From Megalonaias nervosa (taxonomy: Eukaryota; Mollusca; Bivalvia; Unionida; Unionidae), in assembly GCA_016617855.1 (NCBI GenBank), contig JAECUM010000862.1, forward strand, positions 1 to 64,000: a DNA stretch of 64,000 nucleotides. Direction: 5' to 3'. Below are positions 33,301 to 45,246 of this stretch, piece by piece; positions within the stretch are counted from its first letter, which is position 1, and the number at the start of each line of letters is the position of its first letter. The notes under the pieces were generated by a model. It had not been told where the DNA came from. It ran no database searches and saw only the letters and a program-made list of their open reading frames with translations. Both the position numbers and the translations under genes were made by a program.

Positions 33301-33960
33301 TCTGAAGTTCCTAGAACTCCCTTTCCCGCTCTTTACGAGTGCCTAGTTTGCTCTCGGAGTGCAGTCTAGTGTCTCCCAACTCTTTCCACGTCCAAACGTG
33401 CACTGATTCTTTCACAATGAATGTAACAGAATAATGTCTGGCTGCGTGAGAAACCCGCCCCAAAACTTGACTATCTTAGTTCTGATTGGATACCGGTGGT
33501 CTCTTTGAAAACTCTCTGGGGTAGTAGCATTGATGCGTTGTAATGTCGGGTTTCTGGTCTCTAAGCCTAAGCCGACCGGTGACATCACTGTCGATTGCAA
33601 AACAAACAGAGTTTCTCACCACCATGGCAAGGTTCTCTTTGAAGTAACCGCGAATTTGACCGAAAACCAATGGCTAAGGCACGGACAGGTAATTTCTTTG
33701 TTTCAGAATCGGTCTAAAGTCATAATATTTATACAACACGTATTGACATTATCCAAAGTACTGAATTACGATTTCTATAAGACATGTATAACATGAAGCA
33801 GGAATTGTTAGCAAAGTTTCTCACACAACGTGACAATATCCTGTGTCGGCAGTTGTTTATGCGATTTACCCACTGAATGATGAACCTGATATTGATGCTC
33901 TTCGACCGATGCGCTGATCGCTAGCGATCTCGCACGCTAGCACCCTGGGTGTTAACACCA
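33301..33960. other. P2 stretch with no assignable gene
   Basis: A plus-strand open frame at 33530-33796 ('TGDITVDCKTNRVSHHHGK') may be decayed upstream coding sequence of the polymerase, but no motif supports this. Nothing else is seen. Confidence 0.35.
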
Positions 33961-33969
33961 GTATTAATA

Positions 33970-35020
33970 TGGGACTGCAACAAATAGTGTTGTTCTAAAT
34001 TGTTTAGCCAAGAGAATCACAGAACATTTCATGAATGCGTTACGAGGAAATGGTCAAACAGATCTGCGACGCAGAAAAATAAAAGAATGGGCCGAAGGTG
34101 TAAGAGAAAATGGAACCATGATAAAAGATATCGCTGAGTTGGAAAAGAAAATAAAATTCCCAAAATAAGTAAGAACAATAACCGATGAGATCTTGTACAC
34201 GTCGAAGTTGAAATCGATGGGTTCCCCGATAGTAATAATTGACCACAAGGGTCACGCATGGACCACGAGTATCACAAAATTTCCACCCAGAAAATATGTT
34301 AGATTTAACTGCAGTTATATTTTTTAGTATATCAGGGATATCAGAAAGCGCAACCTTGTGTCGGTATGGCTGTTTGGAAGCGAGGAAGACAGCAGATTTG
34401 GTCAGTTCGTATCATCGTCTTGTGAACTTTGTCTTACAGAATCTCTTTATGAGCAAATGACTAACGTTGCACAAAAATACACCGATGACATGGACGTGAT
34501 AGACCAGCTGCTGAGCAGCTGCTTCACTATTTCATCTGTCGTTGCTCATTTTGCTCAACAAAAAAGTTCATGGCGACCAACACGTATGGAATTTCTTGAA
34601 AGTATTCAGTACTTATTTGTTGAATATGGACACGGATGTCTTTGGAATACTAAATATGATTACAAGGATGTTATCTCGATTGATATGGTTGCATGTTATC
34701 CAGGAAGTTTTCTTGGAATGTTTGAGTGTAAGCCTTATTTTGAGAGATTTGGGCATGCGACACATGAAATGACTAGAGTTGCGATAAATGGCCCACTACC
34801 GGTGAATTTCGATCTTACAGGATTTGCTGAGAATGAATCGTTCGAATTTACTGAGAATATTCATCCGGTCATTGTTGCTTGGTTTGGTCATCATTTTAAC
34901 AAACTAAATTCTGATGACAACTGCGCAAAAAATAAACGTGGTTGGGCTCCAGTAGTACTATTGAGATATGTGCTTAATGCAAAGATATTGTTATCGTGTA
35001 TTTTCAGGATTTACATGTAA
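33970..35020 (+). pseudogene. Family-B DNA polymerase fragment of P2
   Basis: Coding-like sequence runs through 'ALRGNGQTDLRRRKIKEW', 'SPIVIIDHKGHAWTTS', 'RKYVRFNCSYIF', 'SVWLFGSEEDSRFGQFVSS' and 'QKSSWRPTRMEFLESIQYLF' to the palm motif A region 'VISIDMVACYPGSFLG', then 'RVAINGPLPVNFDLTGFAE'. The Asp of motif A is present here, unlike in P1. A stop near 34165 and frame changes near 34330 break it. The fingers, motif B and motif C are gone: the sequence ends at 35018, where the oppositely oriented integrase gene begins. This polymerase is not closely similar to that of P1. Confidence 0.7.
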
Positions 35021-35932
35021 TTGTTCACGGACAAATCTACGCTGGTGGCCGTTGAATCTAGTCTGTAGATTGCAGGCCTGACTGTAGATCTTACCACACT
35101 GGAATTTGTATGTGTGGTTACACTCCAAACAGGATCAGTTGCTCTTTTTTTACCACCTTCAAGTTCGCCTGGTTCATATAAATACATGACCGTCACGTTA
35201 CCGAGTAATGGTTGTTGTGAGGAAGAGTCATGTTGCTTAAATGGTATGTGTTTCTTCGAGATTGCATTGATGGGTTTCATAAAAATTCCACAAGTAACTT
35301 CGTTGTTTAGCGCGGCTATCACACTTTGTAGTCTTGCAACCCATTCACGAGATCTCTTGCCTGTGGAAATTTCCTGAGCATACTGATATCCAAACAATCG
35401 CTCAGCAAGTGTTCGATTAAATCGCTCAACAATTGCCTGTCTGATTTTGACATTGTGTTGTTTAGTCACAGATTTTACTGCACCAAGAAATTCTTTGCCA
35501 GGATCAACATGTGGCAACTGTGGCCATTGCAGGCCGCCAGACGGTCCTGATCCACGTTAATAAATTCGTTCAAATGCTGCTGAAACTTTTGCTGCTGTTT
35601 TAGTTGATAGCGGCTCTGCTTCTTTGTATCTACTAGCAACGTCGACGACCATCAACGCGTATTTGTACGTGCGTTTTTGAAGTTTACTTTTACCATTGGT
35701 AGTGTCTTGGGGTAAAAACAAAATATCTGCCTAATGAACTTCGTTGGGAGTGCAATCATCAAACAGTACGTATTAAATTTTGTTTAGGTGGCGGTAAAGA
35801 AATTTTCCATATTGCCTGTCGGACTAATCAGTCTGAGGCAATACAACGCGAGATACTTTCTGCATCAGCGAGTTTGCTAATCGCTGCTCTACCCCTCCAG
35901 TATCCTCTTGGACTATAATAAACTGACTTCAT
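35011..35932 (-). pseudogene. Retrovirus-type integrase of P2, broken
   Basis: From ATG 35932: 'YYSPRGYWRGRAAISKLAD' (an N-terminal domain seen in one Polinton integrase group), then 'IWKISLPPPK'. The catalytic core follows: Asp in 'ADILFLPQD', 'ALMVVDVASRYKEAEPLS', second Asp in 'HVDPGKEFLGAV', Glu in 'IVERFNRTLAERLFG'. A TGA near 35829, a TAG near 35734, a shift near 35780 and a TAA near 35560 interrupt it. The C-terminus departs from the family after 'MKPINAIS'. This integrase type differs from that of P1, and no PLA2 domain is fused to it; the PLA2 gene lies immediately upstream. Confidence 0.82.
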
Positions 35933-35950
35933 TATTATAATTATGGATAA

Positions 35951-36462
35951 TTAATTGCCGGCCCCTATGGCTAACTTGCCACTCATTGCCGATCTTATCA
36001 GCCAATTGGCGAGTGATTCTCTTGCAGATTTATTCTTTACAGACTTTAGCGTCTGAATCAACTTGACGTCTGCGATATGTCGTTGTTGTAGATCTTGATT
36101 TTTATACACGACATCATGAACATGGCACGCTTGATCAATCGCATTCACTGGTTATTCTCCTGATTTTCGTCGATTTTTTCGTCGAGTCTAATATCAAGTC
36201 GAGTTCCAAGACCACAATAATTATATTCCGGAAGGTTTTCTCACCAGCATACTTAGCCCATGGAATTCCTGGTAATTTTCCGAGTGCCTTGGCGATATCA
36301 TCGCTCTTTGACGACACAAATCTGTATTTGTTTGTACCACATTTCACGCAAATACCTGTAAGTGCATGTCGACGATTCTTCGTAATTTTCGAGAAAATGG
36401 TTCTTGTTTTTAATTCACTAGTATCAGTGACTTTTTTTGCATCGAACACAATATAAACTCAT
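35951..36462 (-). pseudogene. Zinc ribbon-PLA2 protein of P2, frameshifted
   Basis: From ATG 36462 the reading gives 'YCVRCKK', then after a shift in a seven-A run near 36433 'GICVKCGTNKYRF' completes a zinc ribbon. 'ALGKLPGIPWAKYAGE' follows, a second shift near 36245, then a Ca-loop like 'YNYCGLGTRLDIRL' and the PLA2 catalytic 'DQACHVHDVVY' with a downstream Asp. The domain resembles parvovirus VP1 phospholipase A2. It is 19 bp upstream of the integrase start and diverges from the ATPase gene 11 bp away. Confidence 0.75.
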
Positions 36463-36473
36463 ATTCGTATCAT

Positions 36474-36998
36474 ATGAATGTAATTGACTTCTCAGCAACG
36501 CGAGAGCAGGAGCCTGTTAAGCATCATCCGGCATTACCAAACTATTCGTGCCATTATCGTTGGTCCATCTGGGTCTGGTAAAACTTGCTACTCAGCCTGA
36601 TAATGAGATGGCTCAAGTGGAAGAAACTTTAATAGTACCATCCATAGATGACCAACGATTGCTAAAATCTTCTTAAAGAATTTAATAAAAATGCAAAGGA
36701 TTTGGAAAACAACGACGACGGTGACGATGACGTCATTGAATTTATCACTGATAACGATGATGCACCTTCAGCCGATGATTTTGACGGTAGAATTAGCACC
36801 CTTGTGATATACGATGATTTTATCCTAGACAAACAAACAAATCCTGCCAGAATATTTTCATGAGGCAGGCACAAAAACACGGACGTCATTTACGTCACGC
36901 AACGATACATTCAGATTCCTAAAGTGATCAGAAATATCTGTAACCTTTTGGTTGTCTTTACACGATCCAAGAACACAATATCGCATTGGTCTGGATAA
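36474..36998 (+). pseudogene. FtsK/HerA packaging ATPase of P2, broken
   Basis: Frame pieces give 'MNVIDFSATREQEPVKHHP', Walker A 'AIIVGPSGSGKTC' in another frame near 36548-36590, an acidic linker, and Walker B 'STLVIYDDFILDKQ'. 'VIYVTQRYIQIPKVIRNI' follows. The last part is cut short near the right TIR. It is equivalent to P1 8954-9626. Confidence 0.78.
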
Positions 36999-37053
36999 AA
37001 TCTTTAGGTGAGAGAACTGTCACCTGAGACCGCTACTTTAATTTACCCCTACC

Positions 37054-37277
37054 AGAAGCGCGGTGTGGTGGGGTGAGGGCCGACACAGATGTCTCGGGTC
37101 ATGAACGATGACGTCCATGGAAAGTTTACACACAAGGTCAAGGCGGGGGATAAAGTGTTGGCTAACTGACACATTAGAGACCTCGGTTTATTTGCCTGGA
37201 CCTTATAAGTCATTTTTGGTAGAAGCGTTGATTTCACAAATGGGACCTTCTTCATAGTGGTCTGTCCCCCCCCCCCG
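37054..37277 (-). repeat. Right TIR of Polinton 2
   Basis: This is the reverse complement of 23740-23958 with many differences; a run of twelve C near 37266 marks its outer end. Confidence 0.8.
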
Positions 37278-38249
37278 ACCATATTTGAGGAGAACTTGTT
37301 GGGGATTTGGGGGTGGGGAGCCGGTGGCATTGTTCGCTAAGGGCACCACTTGCTGGTAACGATCCTAGGGAGGCCCCTCACATACTTATTGGAGGTCTCG
37401 TGTTTCATTTCTACCCTTGTTCTTTCAAACCCGGCTATGCAAAACTTGTATAAATAAAACATTTAAGTACCGTAAGCATTGAGAGAAGGAATAAATAAGA
37501 ATTAGAAATGTGTGCTTTGTCCCTGTGCTTATATTTTCCTTCTTTTTAAAATAAATATATATTTAACTCAATATAGAGGCCGTGCAAGTAGATATACCCT
37601 GCTACAATTTGTTCAAACAAAAGGTTATTGTAATAGTTTATGCTGGGCGGTGTATCAATGTCATTATGATGAAGCAACAAATTGATTATAATAAAGATTT
37701 ACGATTAGAAGATGTTAGAGTACTAAATTTGCCAGTAAGGCGAAAAATGTGCTATCTTTATAGGACACAAGGTACTAATTGTATGGAAAAATGGGAACCA
37801 GCCAGGAAATGGGTGAACATAAAATAGAGTATATATGGGTTTGGCTGGGAAGGATAGGTTAATAATATTATGTTTTAGGAAAAAGGATCTTTTGAGAGCT
37901 TATCCTAGTTGTAGGTGAAAAATAAAAAATAAAATAAAACAGAGACATTGTTTTATTGATGGAATTTCAGTAATTTAACAATCTTGAGTTTGGAACACTC
38001 ATTACTAAAATTAGCACCTGGCTCTTTGGTGCGGAATTAAAAGCACATGTTTCAAACACATGCAGGTCCAGAAAATGCCGCGGCTCATATCTTTTCCTCT
38101 ACACATAAGCTGACATCCAGGTTTCATCTATACTGATAAATATAGGTTATATCATGGTGTTTGCATAGGTTTACTATGGGAACTGAATTAGTACCGTGAG
38201 TCCTTTACGCGGATACGTTTGCCTAGACATAGATAAAATTGGCGAAGAA
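37278..38249. other. Intergenic host DNA
   Basis: No gene recognised. The 81-codon open frame at 37582-37827 has no family motif, and its neighbourhood gives no support for it. Confidence 0.5.
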
Positions 38250-38254
38250 AAGGT

Positions 38255-38350
38255 GTCCGGGAGAGGTCAGACTATTTACCTGAACAAACAGGAACAAGCC
38301 GGAACAAACGAAAATACCGGAGCAAAAAACAGCTAATACCAGAACAAAGA
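38255..38350 (+). repeat. Inverted-repeat arm paired with 40895-41000
   Basis: 'gactatttac' followed by several 'ggaacaa' and 'taccgg' blocks matches imperfectly the reverse complement of the stretch just upstream of the TARS start. It may be the ends of a ~2.75-kb element, or two copies of one repeat. Confidence 0.4.
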
Positions 38351-38455
38351 TTAAAAACAACAAATTCTACTTACTTTCATTAACTTCAATTAATTTTATA
38401 CTGACTGGTTATTTTAAGCAAGATATCAAAAAGAATCAAGTTTCGGCAAGTAGCA

Positions 38456-38704
38456 GGAGCCCGAATGGCCGTGTGGTCTAAAGCGCTCACCGTTACGGAT
38501 CACTGCCATTTCACCTTTGACTGAGTGGGTTCGAGTCTCGGGCTCGGCTAGTGTGGGTACTTGAGAAAGCTTGCCAGTAGCTTCTCGTGGGTCGGTGGTT
38601 TTTTCCGAGGTTTTCCCTGGTTCATCCTCCACCTGGCCGTCATGTATAGCCTATCTTGTGCTGAAAAATGGCGTTAAACCCTATGACAATAGCAACAACA
38701 ACTA
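38456..38704 (+). mobile_element. tRNA-derived SINE, copy 1
   Basis: The head has a pol III A box ('tggccgtgtggtctaaagcg') and B box ('gggttcgagtctc'). The body contains 'agaaagcttgccagtagc', 'cctccacctggccgtcatgt' and 'aaaaatggcgttaaaccc', and the tail is CAA-rich. Copies 2 and 3 share the same order. The body recalls the central domain of widespread mollusc SINEs. Confidence 0.9.
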
Positions 38705-38849
38705 AAATCAGCAAGCAGTGGATAGTAGTAGGATAGCGTTGATACGCTGCTATTGTTTAAAAACACTGCTCTCTTTCTAGTGCATGAATAAAAGCACTGT
38801 TTTATAACATAATCAGATTAGTATTTTATTGCTCATCATGTCATCATAT

Positions 38850-39212
38850 TGTTACGTATATGTAATTAAATGGCTTGTGTGTTAGTTTTAAAATTCTTTT
38901 TTATTTTAATTTTGTTTCATTACATTTTATTGTAATGATTATTTTCACCGGATTCGATATTTTTTCCAGTAAATTCAGTTTGTATGGAACGTAAAAGGTA
39001 TTACCCTATCACTATTTTTAGCTCACTCTGGTTCATAGATTTTGTAAACATCGAGTGAAGACGACTGGCTATTGCCAAGGTCATTTCGGCCCGCGTGTTA
39101 GTTGGATTGTAAACAGCCTTTCTTCTTTTTTTTTTTTATATTTTCAGTGTGAGAATTTGGTTCTTAGATGGGGCTGTTCTTGCCTACGTGATAAATTTCA
39201 TTTTTTTTTTTA
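38850..39212 (+). mobile_element. 5'-part of an LTR, copy A (truncated)
   Basis: It starts with 'tgttacgtatatgtaattaa' and matches solo LTRs at 41925 and 57697 for about 360 bp, then diverges after a T run. Confidence 0.75.
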
Positions 39213-39813
39213 CCCTGAAAAAGGTTATATAACAATAATGTGGACTAACACAGTGGAACCGGTTCGTGAAAACTTGAATTCACGGGAGAAACCCAAGTGG
39301 AAATGGACCCCAAATCATTTTGTGCCCGGGTGGCCTTGCCAAGGCAACGTGTATCTTATGCAAACTACAGGAATACGGACAAGAAAACAAATGTATTGGA
39401 AACTGAACCATTATCTGCATATGTAAAAAGACTTGCGAAAGGAAAAAATAAGTGTGAAAACAAACCGTATTTTATTTCTTTTTCAAATTAAATTTTTTTA
39501 AAAAATAAAAGATGACAAAACACATTGACTTTAGGATAATGTACGTAAACTTACTTGAGAAAAGAATAAGTAAGATCAAAACAAAACGCATTTTCTGGTA
39601 ATTTCTTTATTACATGTTCAAATTCCATTATTCGTTCTTTTAAAGGAAAGATAAGAGAAACGACATTAAAAAAGAGTATTTACAACATACCAATATTCGA
39701 ATGTTTTGTCATATACTAGTCAGTACAAAACACGATACCTTTACATTATTTGCAAAAGGAATATAAAAGTGCGACATGAAAACTATTTCCTTTATTGCTT
39801 GATCAAATGGGAT

Positions 39814-39899
<86 letters not shown>

Positions 39900-40890
39900 A
39901 GAAGGACAAAGATAAACTTACAATGAAGCAAACTCGGCATAATTTTTCACAATATTTTTACCATACGACTTGTAACTGCCAAAAACGGTATTTTAATGAC
40001 TTGCAAAAATAAAATGTTTACTTGCAAGAAAAGAATACATAGGTTCCTTATAACTTGAGCTTACACGAGTAAGTCCTTCTTTGAGTGATAACGCAGACCA
40101 TTACAGGGTTTACTGGGTTGTTATAAATTTTCTTTTTGCTGAATGAGTTCTCGACCTTTCCGCCTTGTTTCTTTTCTTTTTGGTTTGGTATTTTTTCCCC
40201 GCGGAAGATTGTATTACCACCATTCTAATTCCATCCGTGGACATTTTTCCGGAATTATTGAATTTGATAAAGCAATAAAGAAAATACGAGTTCTTTGCAC
40301 ACTTATTTAATCTTTTCGCAAGCCTATTAAATACTGCAGTATGTACCGACTGGTCGTAGGACCAAATAAAATGTCACGAAAATTCATGTTTTAAATACAT
40401 TAATCAAGGTGTTTTGTCATTATCTTTCATTTAAAAAATATTAAATTTGATAAAAAAAAAATAAATAAATGAAATACGATTTCTTTTCGGACTTATTTCT
40501 TCTTTTCGCGAAAAGAAGTTCTTTTCTCAATTGAGTACTACCCTTTATCACGTTTATTATTTGTTTTCGCTATCCACACTGCTTTAGGTGTCAGAAAATG
40601 TCCTTGACTGTCCATTGGTCTACATGTGGCATATGTTTCTTTCACAAGATCTAAAATGCTTGGAATTATTATAGGGATACTTTATTCAGTTTCATATGGA
40701 AATGAATGCTCAAACAAGAGATCAGTTTACAAAAGTATATTTTCCTTGAAGAAAAAAATCTCATGGACCTGTGGTCAGTTTTATTGTACACTTATACCTG
40801 TTTCGAATAAATCTTAGAATATTTCGCCAAACTGCTTTGAGATCAATTATAATTAACATATATTTCATAAAACAATAAAGTAGCGAATAT
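39213..40890. other. Non-coding host DNA with a long (AT)n run
   Basis: A pure (AT)n run lies at about 39823-39897. The rest is AT-rich with short frames and no family motif. Confidence 0.5.
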
Positions 40891-40894
40891 TTTC

Positions 40895-41000
40895 GACTAT
40901 TTATCTTTTTTGTTCCGGTATTTAGGCTTTGTTCCGGAATTTTTAATTTGTTCTGTGACGTTCCGGTAAATAGTTGGACCGGTCCGGGAGTATAAAATTG
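40895..41000 (-). repeat. Inverted-repeat arm upstream of the TARS-like start
   Basis: It carries 'tgttccggtatttagg' type blocks that mirror 38255-38350. It ends within the candidate promoter of the gene starting at 41047. Confidence 0.4.
40991..40997 (+). promoter_or_regulatory. Candidate TATA box of the TARS-like gene
   Basis: 'tataaaa' lies 50 bp upstream of the ATG at 41047 in an otherwise GC-richer stretch. Confidence 0.4.
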
Positions 41001-41046
41001 CCTACCGGAGAATATTGACAGATACACCGGTTACAGGAGTGGCAGC

Positions 41047-41103
41047 ATGGCGGAGAACGCAGAGAGGAACATGTCCGAGTTAGATATATCGGATAAGAAA
41101 AAG
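41047..41103 (+). CDS. TARS1: Candidate first exon of threonyl-tRNA synthetase
   Basis: ATG at 41047 opens a 19-codon acidic/basic stretch ('MAENAERNMSELDISDKKK'), typical of the variable N-terminal extension of animal cytoplasmic threonyl-tRNA synthetase. The frame stops soon after, at 41119, so splicing is needed. No GT is well placed; a GC donor directly after codon 19 (41104) keeps phase 0, which matches the next exon. The donor is weak, so the exon is likely and its 3' edge uncertain. Confidence 0.5.
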
Positions 41104-41636
41104 GCACGATGTTTTGAATAATTTTAAGATACAATGTTGTCAAGATATATTTCCTGTCGTTTAGCCAAGCGGATAGGATCTACATTTATGAGAGCAATCA
41201 GCATGGTGTGTTTATTGTCATGTGCATTGACCATACAATTTTTTGATAGAGATAACGTCAGCGTCAATGACCATGATCAAGTTTGTAATGATACTTTTCT
41301 AAAATATATAACTTAGACTAAATGATTAAATTTAATGTGAAGAAAGCAATATCAAACAAACTAAAGGTTTCTTATGAAGAAAAAAATAGTACTGGTAAGT
41401 GGCAGAAATTGTACATATAAGTATTGCATCATCTTGTATTAACAAGAGGATGATTGTTTTTCTTCAGAATTTTAGAAAAAAAAATAAAATGGAATGTTTT
41501 CTGCATAATTCATGCAGAATTAAAACATAAATCCATCTTCATATCTTTTAAAATAAATGCACAGGAAGCATTCAAACATATGCACCGTCCACCATTTTTA
41601 ATACTGGTCTTTAGTCACTTTTTGCAGAATCATGAC

Positions 41637-41830
41637 TGCATGTTCAAGCAGAAATTTGCATATTTCTTACATATGGTTGTATAGAAATGTGTGAACATTC
41701 AGCTATAAGCATAGACTTTTTCTCAGTTTCAGGTACCTGTGAAGCCTTTCAGTGCCATTATGTCAAATGCCCCCCCCCCCTGCATTAAATACTCTATTCT
41801 TGAGGCATACATATGTTGAACTTATATCTT
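41637..41830 (+). repeat. Local duplication, unit 1
   Basis: 'cttacatatggttgtatag' and 'tttcaggtacctgtgaagcc' recur in diverged form at 42880-43020, directly after LTR copy B. Confidence 0.7.
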
Positions 41831-41924
41831 GCTCTTCAGTTCAGTGTTTTAACCATTTTTTAATATTGATCTTTGGTCCCTGTATGTAAATTATTGACAT
41901 TACCATATATCATGCTGTTATTTG

Positions 41925-42872
41925 TGTTATGTATATGTAATTAAATTACTTGTGTGTTGGTTTAAAATTTATTTTTTATTTTATTTTTGTTTCATTACAT
42001 TTTATTGTAATGATAATTTTTCACTGGATTTGACATTTTTTTCAGAAAATCAGTTCAGTTCTTTTTAGCCGGATTAAAACGCAAAAGTGTTGCTTCATTG
42101 TGTTTTTAGCTGACCTAGTTCTTGATCTTGATTCAGATTTCGTAAACACTGAGTGAAAATCATTGGTCGTAATCAAGGTCATACTTCGCCTACGTGTTAG
42201 TCTGAATAAACAACGTTTTATTTTTAAATTCATTTCCAATGTGGGAATCATTGATTCTTAGCTAAGGCTCTATTAGCCTACATGCTAATTGACATTTTTT
42301 TTACTGCGCTGTTCGGACAGAGTGTTCACGTGACCCATCATGTGGGTCTGAAATTGCGTTGTTAGTTGGGTTTAATACTCAGTCTCAGTGTGTCTGAGTC
42401 GGTTGTAAATCATACCTTTAGGTTGAAAGGTATTCTGTTGTTGCCTTTGAATTGAGTTGTTTTTAAAATTTAAAATAATTTATTTTCCTGGAGATTTTAC
42501 ATGTGTTCACCAAAATTCTTGGACAAAGACATTTACTAAAAATTATTTGGAATTCTAAAGCCGGAATGATATTCTTGGTGACTCAACAAGGAACTGTTGA
42601 CACATCAGCACAAAACTGGTTATAGAGGACGTCATGGCCTTCTATATTGGGACGTCATCGAGATTCAAACTTGGATTCAATTAGAACTTTTTAGTGATAT
42701 GACATATAGTTTTAAATTCTAGGATTAATTTTTGGATTATATTCACAAACCATAAGTCCTTTTTCATATTTTTACCTTATTTTCTAGGGAAATAAATTAT
42801 TTTGTTAAATTTACAAAGCTTGTTGGCTTCACTCTTTTCTTTGTTACTTTGTACGAGCCTGGTCATGTAACA
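41925..42872 (+). mobile_element. Solo LTR, copy B, 948 bp
   Basis: It starts 'tgttatgtatatgtaatt' and ends 'catgtaaca' (TG...CA), and is flanked by the direct repeat TTTG (41921-41924 and 42873-42876). A polyadenylation signal 'aataaa' lies ~80 bp before the end. No internal retroelement sequence adjoins. Confidence 0.85.
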
Positions 42873-43099
42873 TTTGCGTATTTGTTACATATGGTTATAT
42901 AGAAACATTTTGTAAACATTCAGCTTCAAGAACAGATCCATATTTCTTTGTTTCAGGTACTGAAGCCTTTTTATGCCTAAATTACAAGCTCCCCCACCCC
43001 CCAGTTTTCTGCATGAAATAACATAATGATGAGTCATACAGAAGTTGAAACTATGTTACTCTTAAAACCAATAATGTAGATTCATTACAGATATGACTA

Positions 43100-43170
43100 T
43101 ATGGGCTTAAACAAAGTAACAGGAAAGAGCAAAAGCCAACAAGTCTTATAAGATTCAACAAAAAAATTTT
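43100..43170 (-). mobile_element. LTR 3'-end fragment, reverse orientation
   Basis: Its reverse complement resembles the last ~65 bp of the LTR family ('cttgttggct' and a 'tcctgttactttg' type end). Confidence 0.5.
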
Positions 43171-43444
43171 TTCCCAAAAGGCAAAGTGCAGACCTGTTTA
43201 CCCCTACGGATTCTCCCTATTTTGTAAGTATGAAGCCAGAAAAATTCTATGGAGTGTGTAAGTAAGACTACAGGAAACTGCCGAATTGGCATAAAATTGC
43301 ATCATAATTCAAAGGTATGTGTAATCAAATTCTAAAAATGGCACCCATTACTGAATTGGTCTATGCATAGCAAGGTATTAGATGTTGCTATTAACCGAAG
43401 TTCACCTTTCTACTTTTATATTTACTGTTTCTTGTCTCTTAAAG

Positions 43445-43489
43445 GGAAAGAAGACTGGTGGAGAAGGAGATGCATCACATCTGAAGGAG
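43445..43489 (+). CDS. TARS1: Threonyl-tRNA synthetase exon (N-terminal linker)
   Basis: A 45-bp segment preceded by 'tctcttaaag' and followed by 'gtaaaaat'. It encodes 'GKKTGGEGDASHLKE' in phase 0-0. Gly/Lys-rich low-complexity sequence at this point is usual in animal TARS N-terminal extensions, and it would join in frame with the exon at 54785. There is little sequence to judge by. Confidence 0.5.
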
Positions 43490-44254
43490 GTAAAAATAAT
43501 ATCATCCAGCACATTGAAGCTTAAGTAACCAATCTTTTGTTTCTCCAACAGTCTCACAATCCAAGTGACAGTTTGTGGCAGGGTCTGTTTTAGAACTGAA
43601 AATCTTTTGAGGGAAAATCCCCACTGGATTTGAAAAATAGGGTAGAATTTTCTTCACAGAGAAGGTTTTAATAATAAAAACATAAAGGTTAGGTTGGAAA
43701 TTTGATTCATGGTTATGGTTGATTCTTTTGGTGCAGTTTTTGAGAAATACGAGTGAATCTCTCACTTGCTTATTCTTAAATAGACCCAGAGTGGGAACAG
43801 ATTGCCTTCTGCTTTTTGTGAATTTACGCTTACTGCAAATAGGATGTGCTCATTATTGAGGGACGGGATGATTCATTAAATTCTGCACAAAAACTCAAAT
43901 ATTACTGGATTTTAACCAAATTTTATTGGTAGCTTGATACTGAGACCCTAGCTGAGTTTTGTCAGCACTCTACAATCATTTAACAGAGTTATAGTCCCTG
44001 ACTGATGAATCCATCCATTTTCATTTCCACACACTTTTTTTTAATTGCTGCTTCTCCTAAATGGATGGCTATGTTGACCATGGCTAAGTTCAGTTGTCTT
44101 GATTGTAGTACTTTAAGTTAGTTCCATGCCCAGATCGTCAGAACCACATACTTTTGATATGTACGGTATAGATGGCTTGATATTAATGAGACCTCAGCTG
44201 AGTTTGATTGTCAGTGTTACTTAGAAACATGTTCAGCATTTTGCATTATTTTTA

Positions 44255-44470
44255 GCTCCACTGTTTATAGACCAGAAGAGCTTATGAGATGGCCTGTTGT
44301 TTGTCATCCATCTGCTGTTTAACACAGCTTTGTTACAGCTACCCCTAAACTACTTGGAGGATTGCCATAAAAATAAACAGATTCATCCACAGGTCTAACT
44401 GGTCTAAAATGAAAATGGTGTCCCATAGTCGTCTAGTATGGCCATCACAGCAGCCAGTTTGAAAATCTTG
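44255..44470 (+). repeat. Interspersed repeat, 'tttagctc' family, copy 1
   Basis: It shares 'tttagctc', 'gttgtttgtc' type stretches, 'actcctaaactact' and 'gtatggcc' in order with 58990-59205. I recall similar repeats as abundant in mollusc genomes. Confidence 0.5.
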
Positions 44471-45246
44471 TCACTGCTCCTCCTCAATGAAGGGCCATAT
44501 CGACATGGGCTTTTCACTAAAACACTCCTTATAATGTCTAGCTGGTTTTAAATAAAAAAATAGTGCTTCTTTGACATCCAGTATGGCTGCCTTAGTGGCA
44601 GCCATCTTGAAACTCTTCTCCACATGTATGGTCCATAATTTTGGTGCATGAATATTGTAGCTTCCTCATGCAGTGAAAAATTTTCATTGGAGATGACACA
44701 TCTCTGAATGTGGAAACTGCAAGGACTAAAGTAAGAGTTTTTAAGATCCATGCCAGTCATGCAAATTAACACACTTTTAACCTCCTACTTATCGACAGTC
44801 CATCTAGGAATGAGATCAAGGTACACCATAGTTTCATCCATGTTAATGATCATATTGTCTGTGATATCTTCTGGGAAATGCTGAGTCGTCGATGTCCGTA
44901 CACAAAGCATTTGATTGTGTTGCTTTAAAAACTGTTCCATTGTTTCAGTTTATTTTCAAAATTCTCGTGAATACCAGTAAAAAGGAACCAAAGTGGACTT
45001 TCCTATGTTGGCTGATTTGGTATTTAAGAAAGGAATTAGCATGCTTAAATGAATCCAAAATCATTTTCCAAGCTCAGATTGCATTGTAATAAAATAACCT
45101 TTGTAGTTGATATCCTGTCGGTAAGTTCAAACAGTGAGTTTATTGCATCGGTGCCAGTTGTGTTTATTCACCAGCTCGGCTTTTATTTGCTTGCCATCTG
45201 TAGTCATAATTGATACAAACAGGCATTGATGTTTGTTGGATAAATA

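Noticed and set aside
34029..34259. Three overlapping minus-strand open frames
   Set aside because: They oppose a plus-strand reading that continues into the recognisable polymerase fragment.
37582..37827. 81-codon open frame
   Set aside because: No motif, no splice or promoter context; length is within chance for this composition.
38456..38545. A tRNA gene
   Set aside because: The A and B boxes belong to a SINE head: the same body and tail follow in three copies, and no intact cloverleaf with a clear anticodon loop is seen.
39706..39909. Open frames of Tyr-Ile repeats on both strands
   Set aside because: They only translate the (AT)n run.
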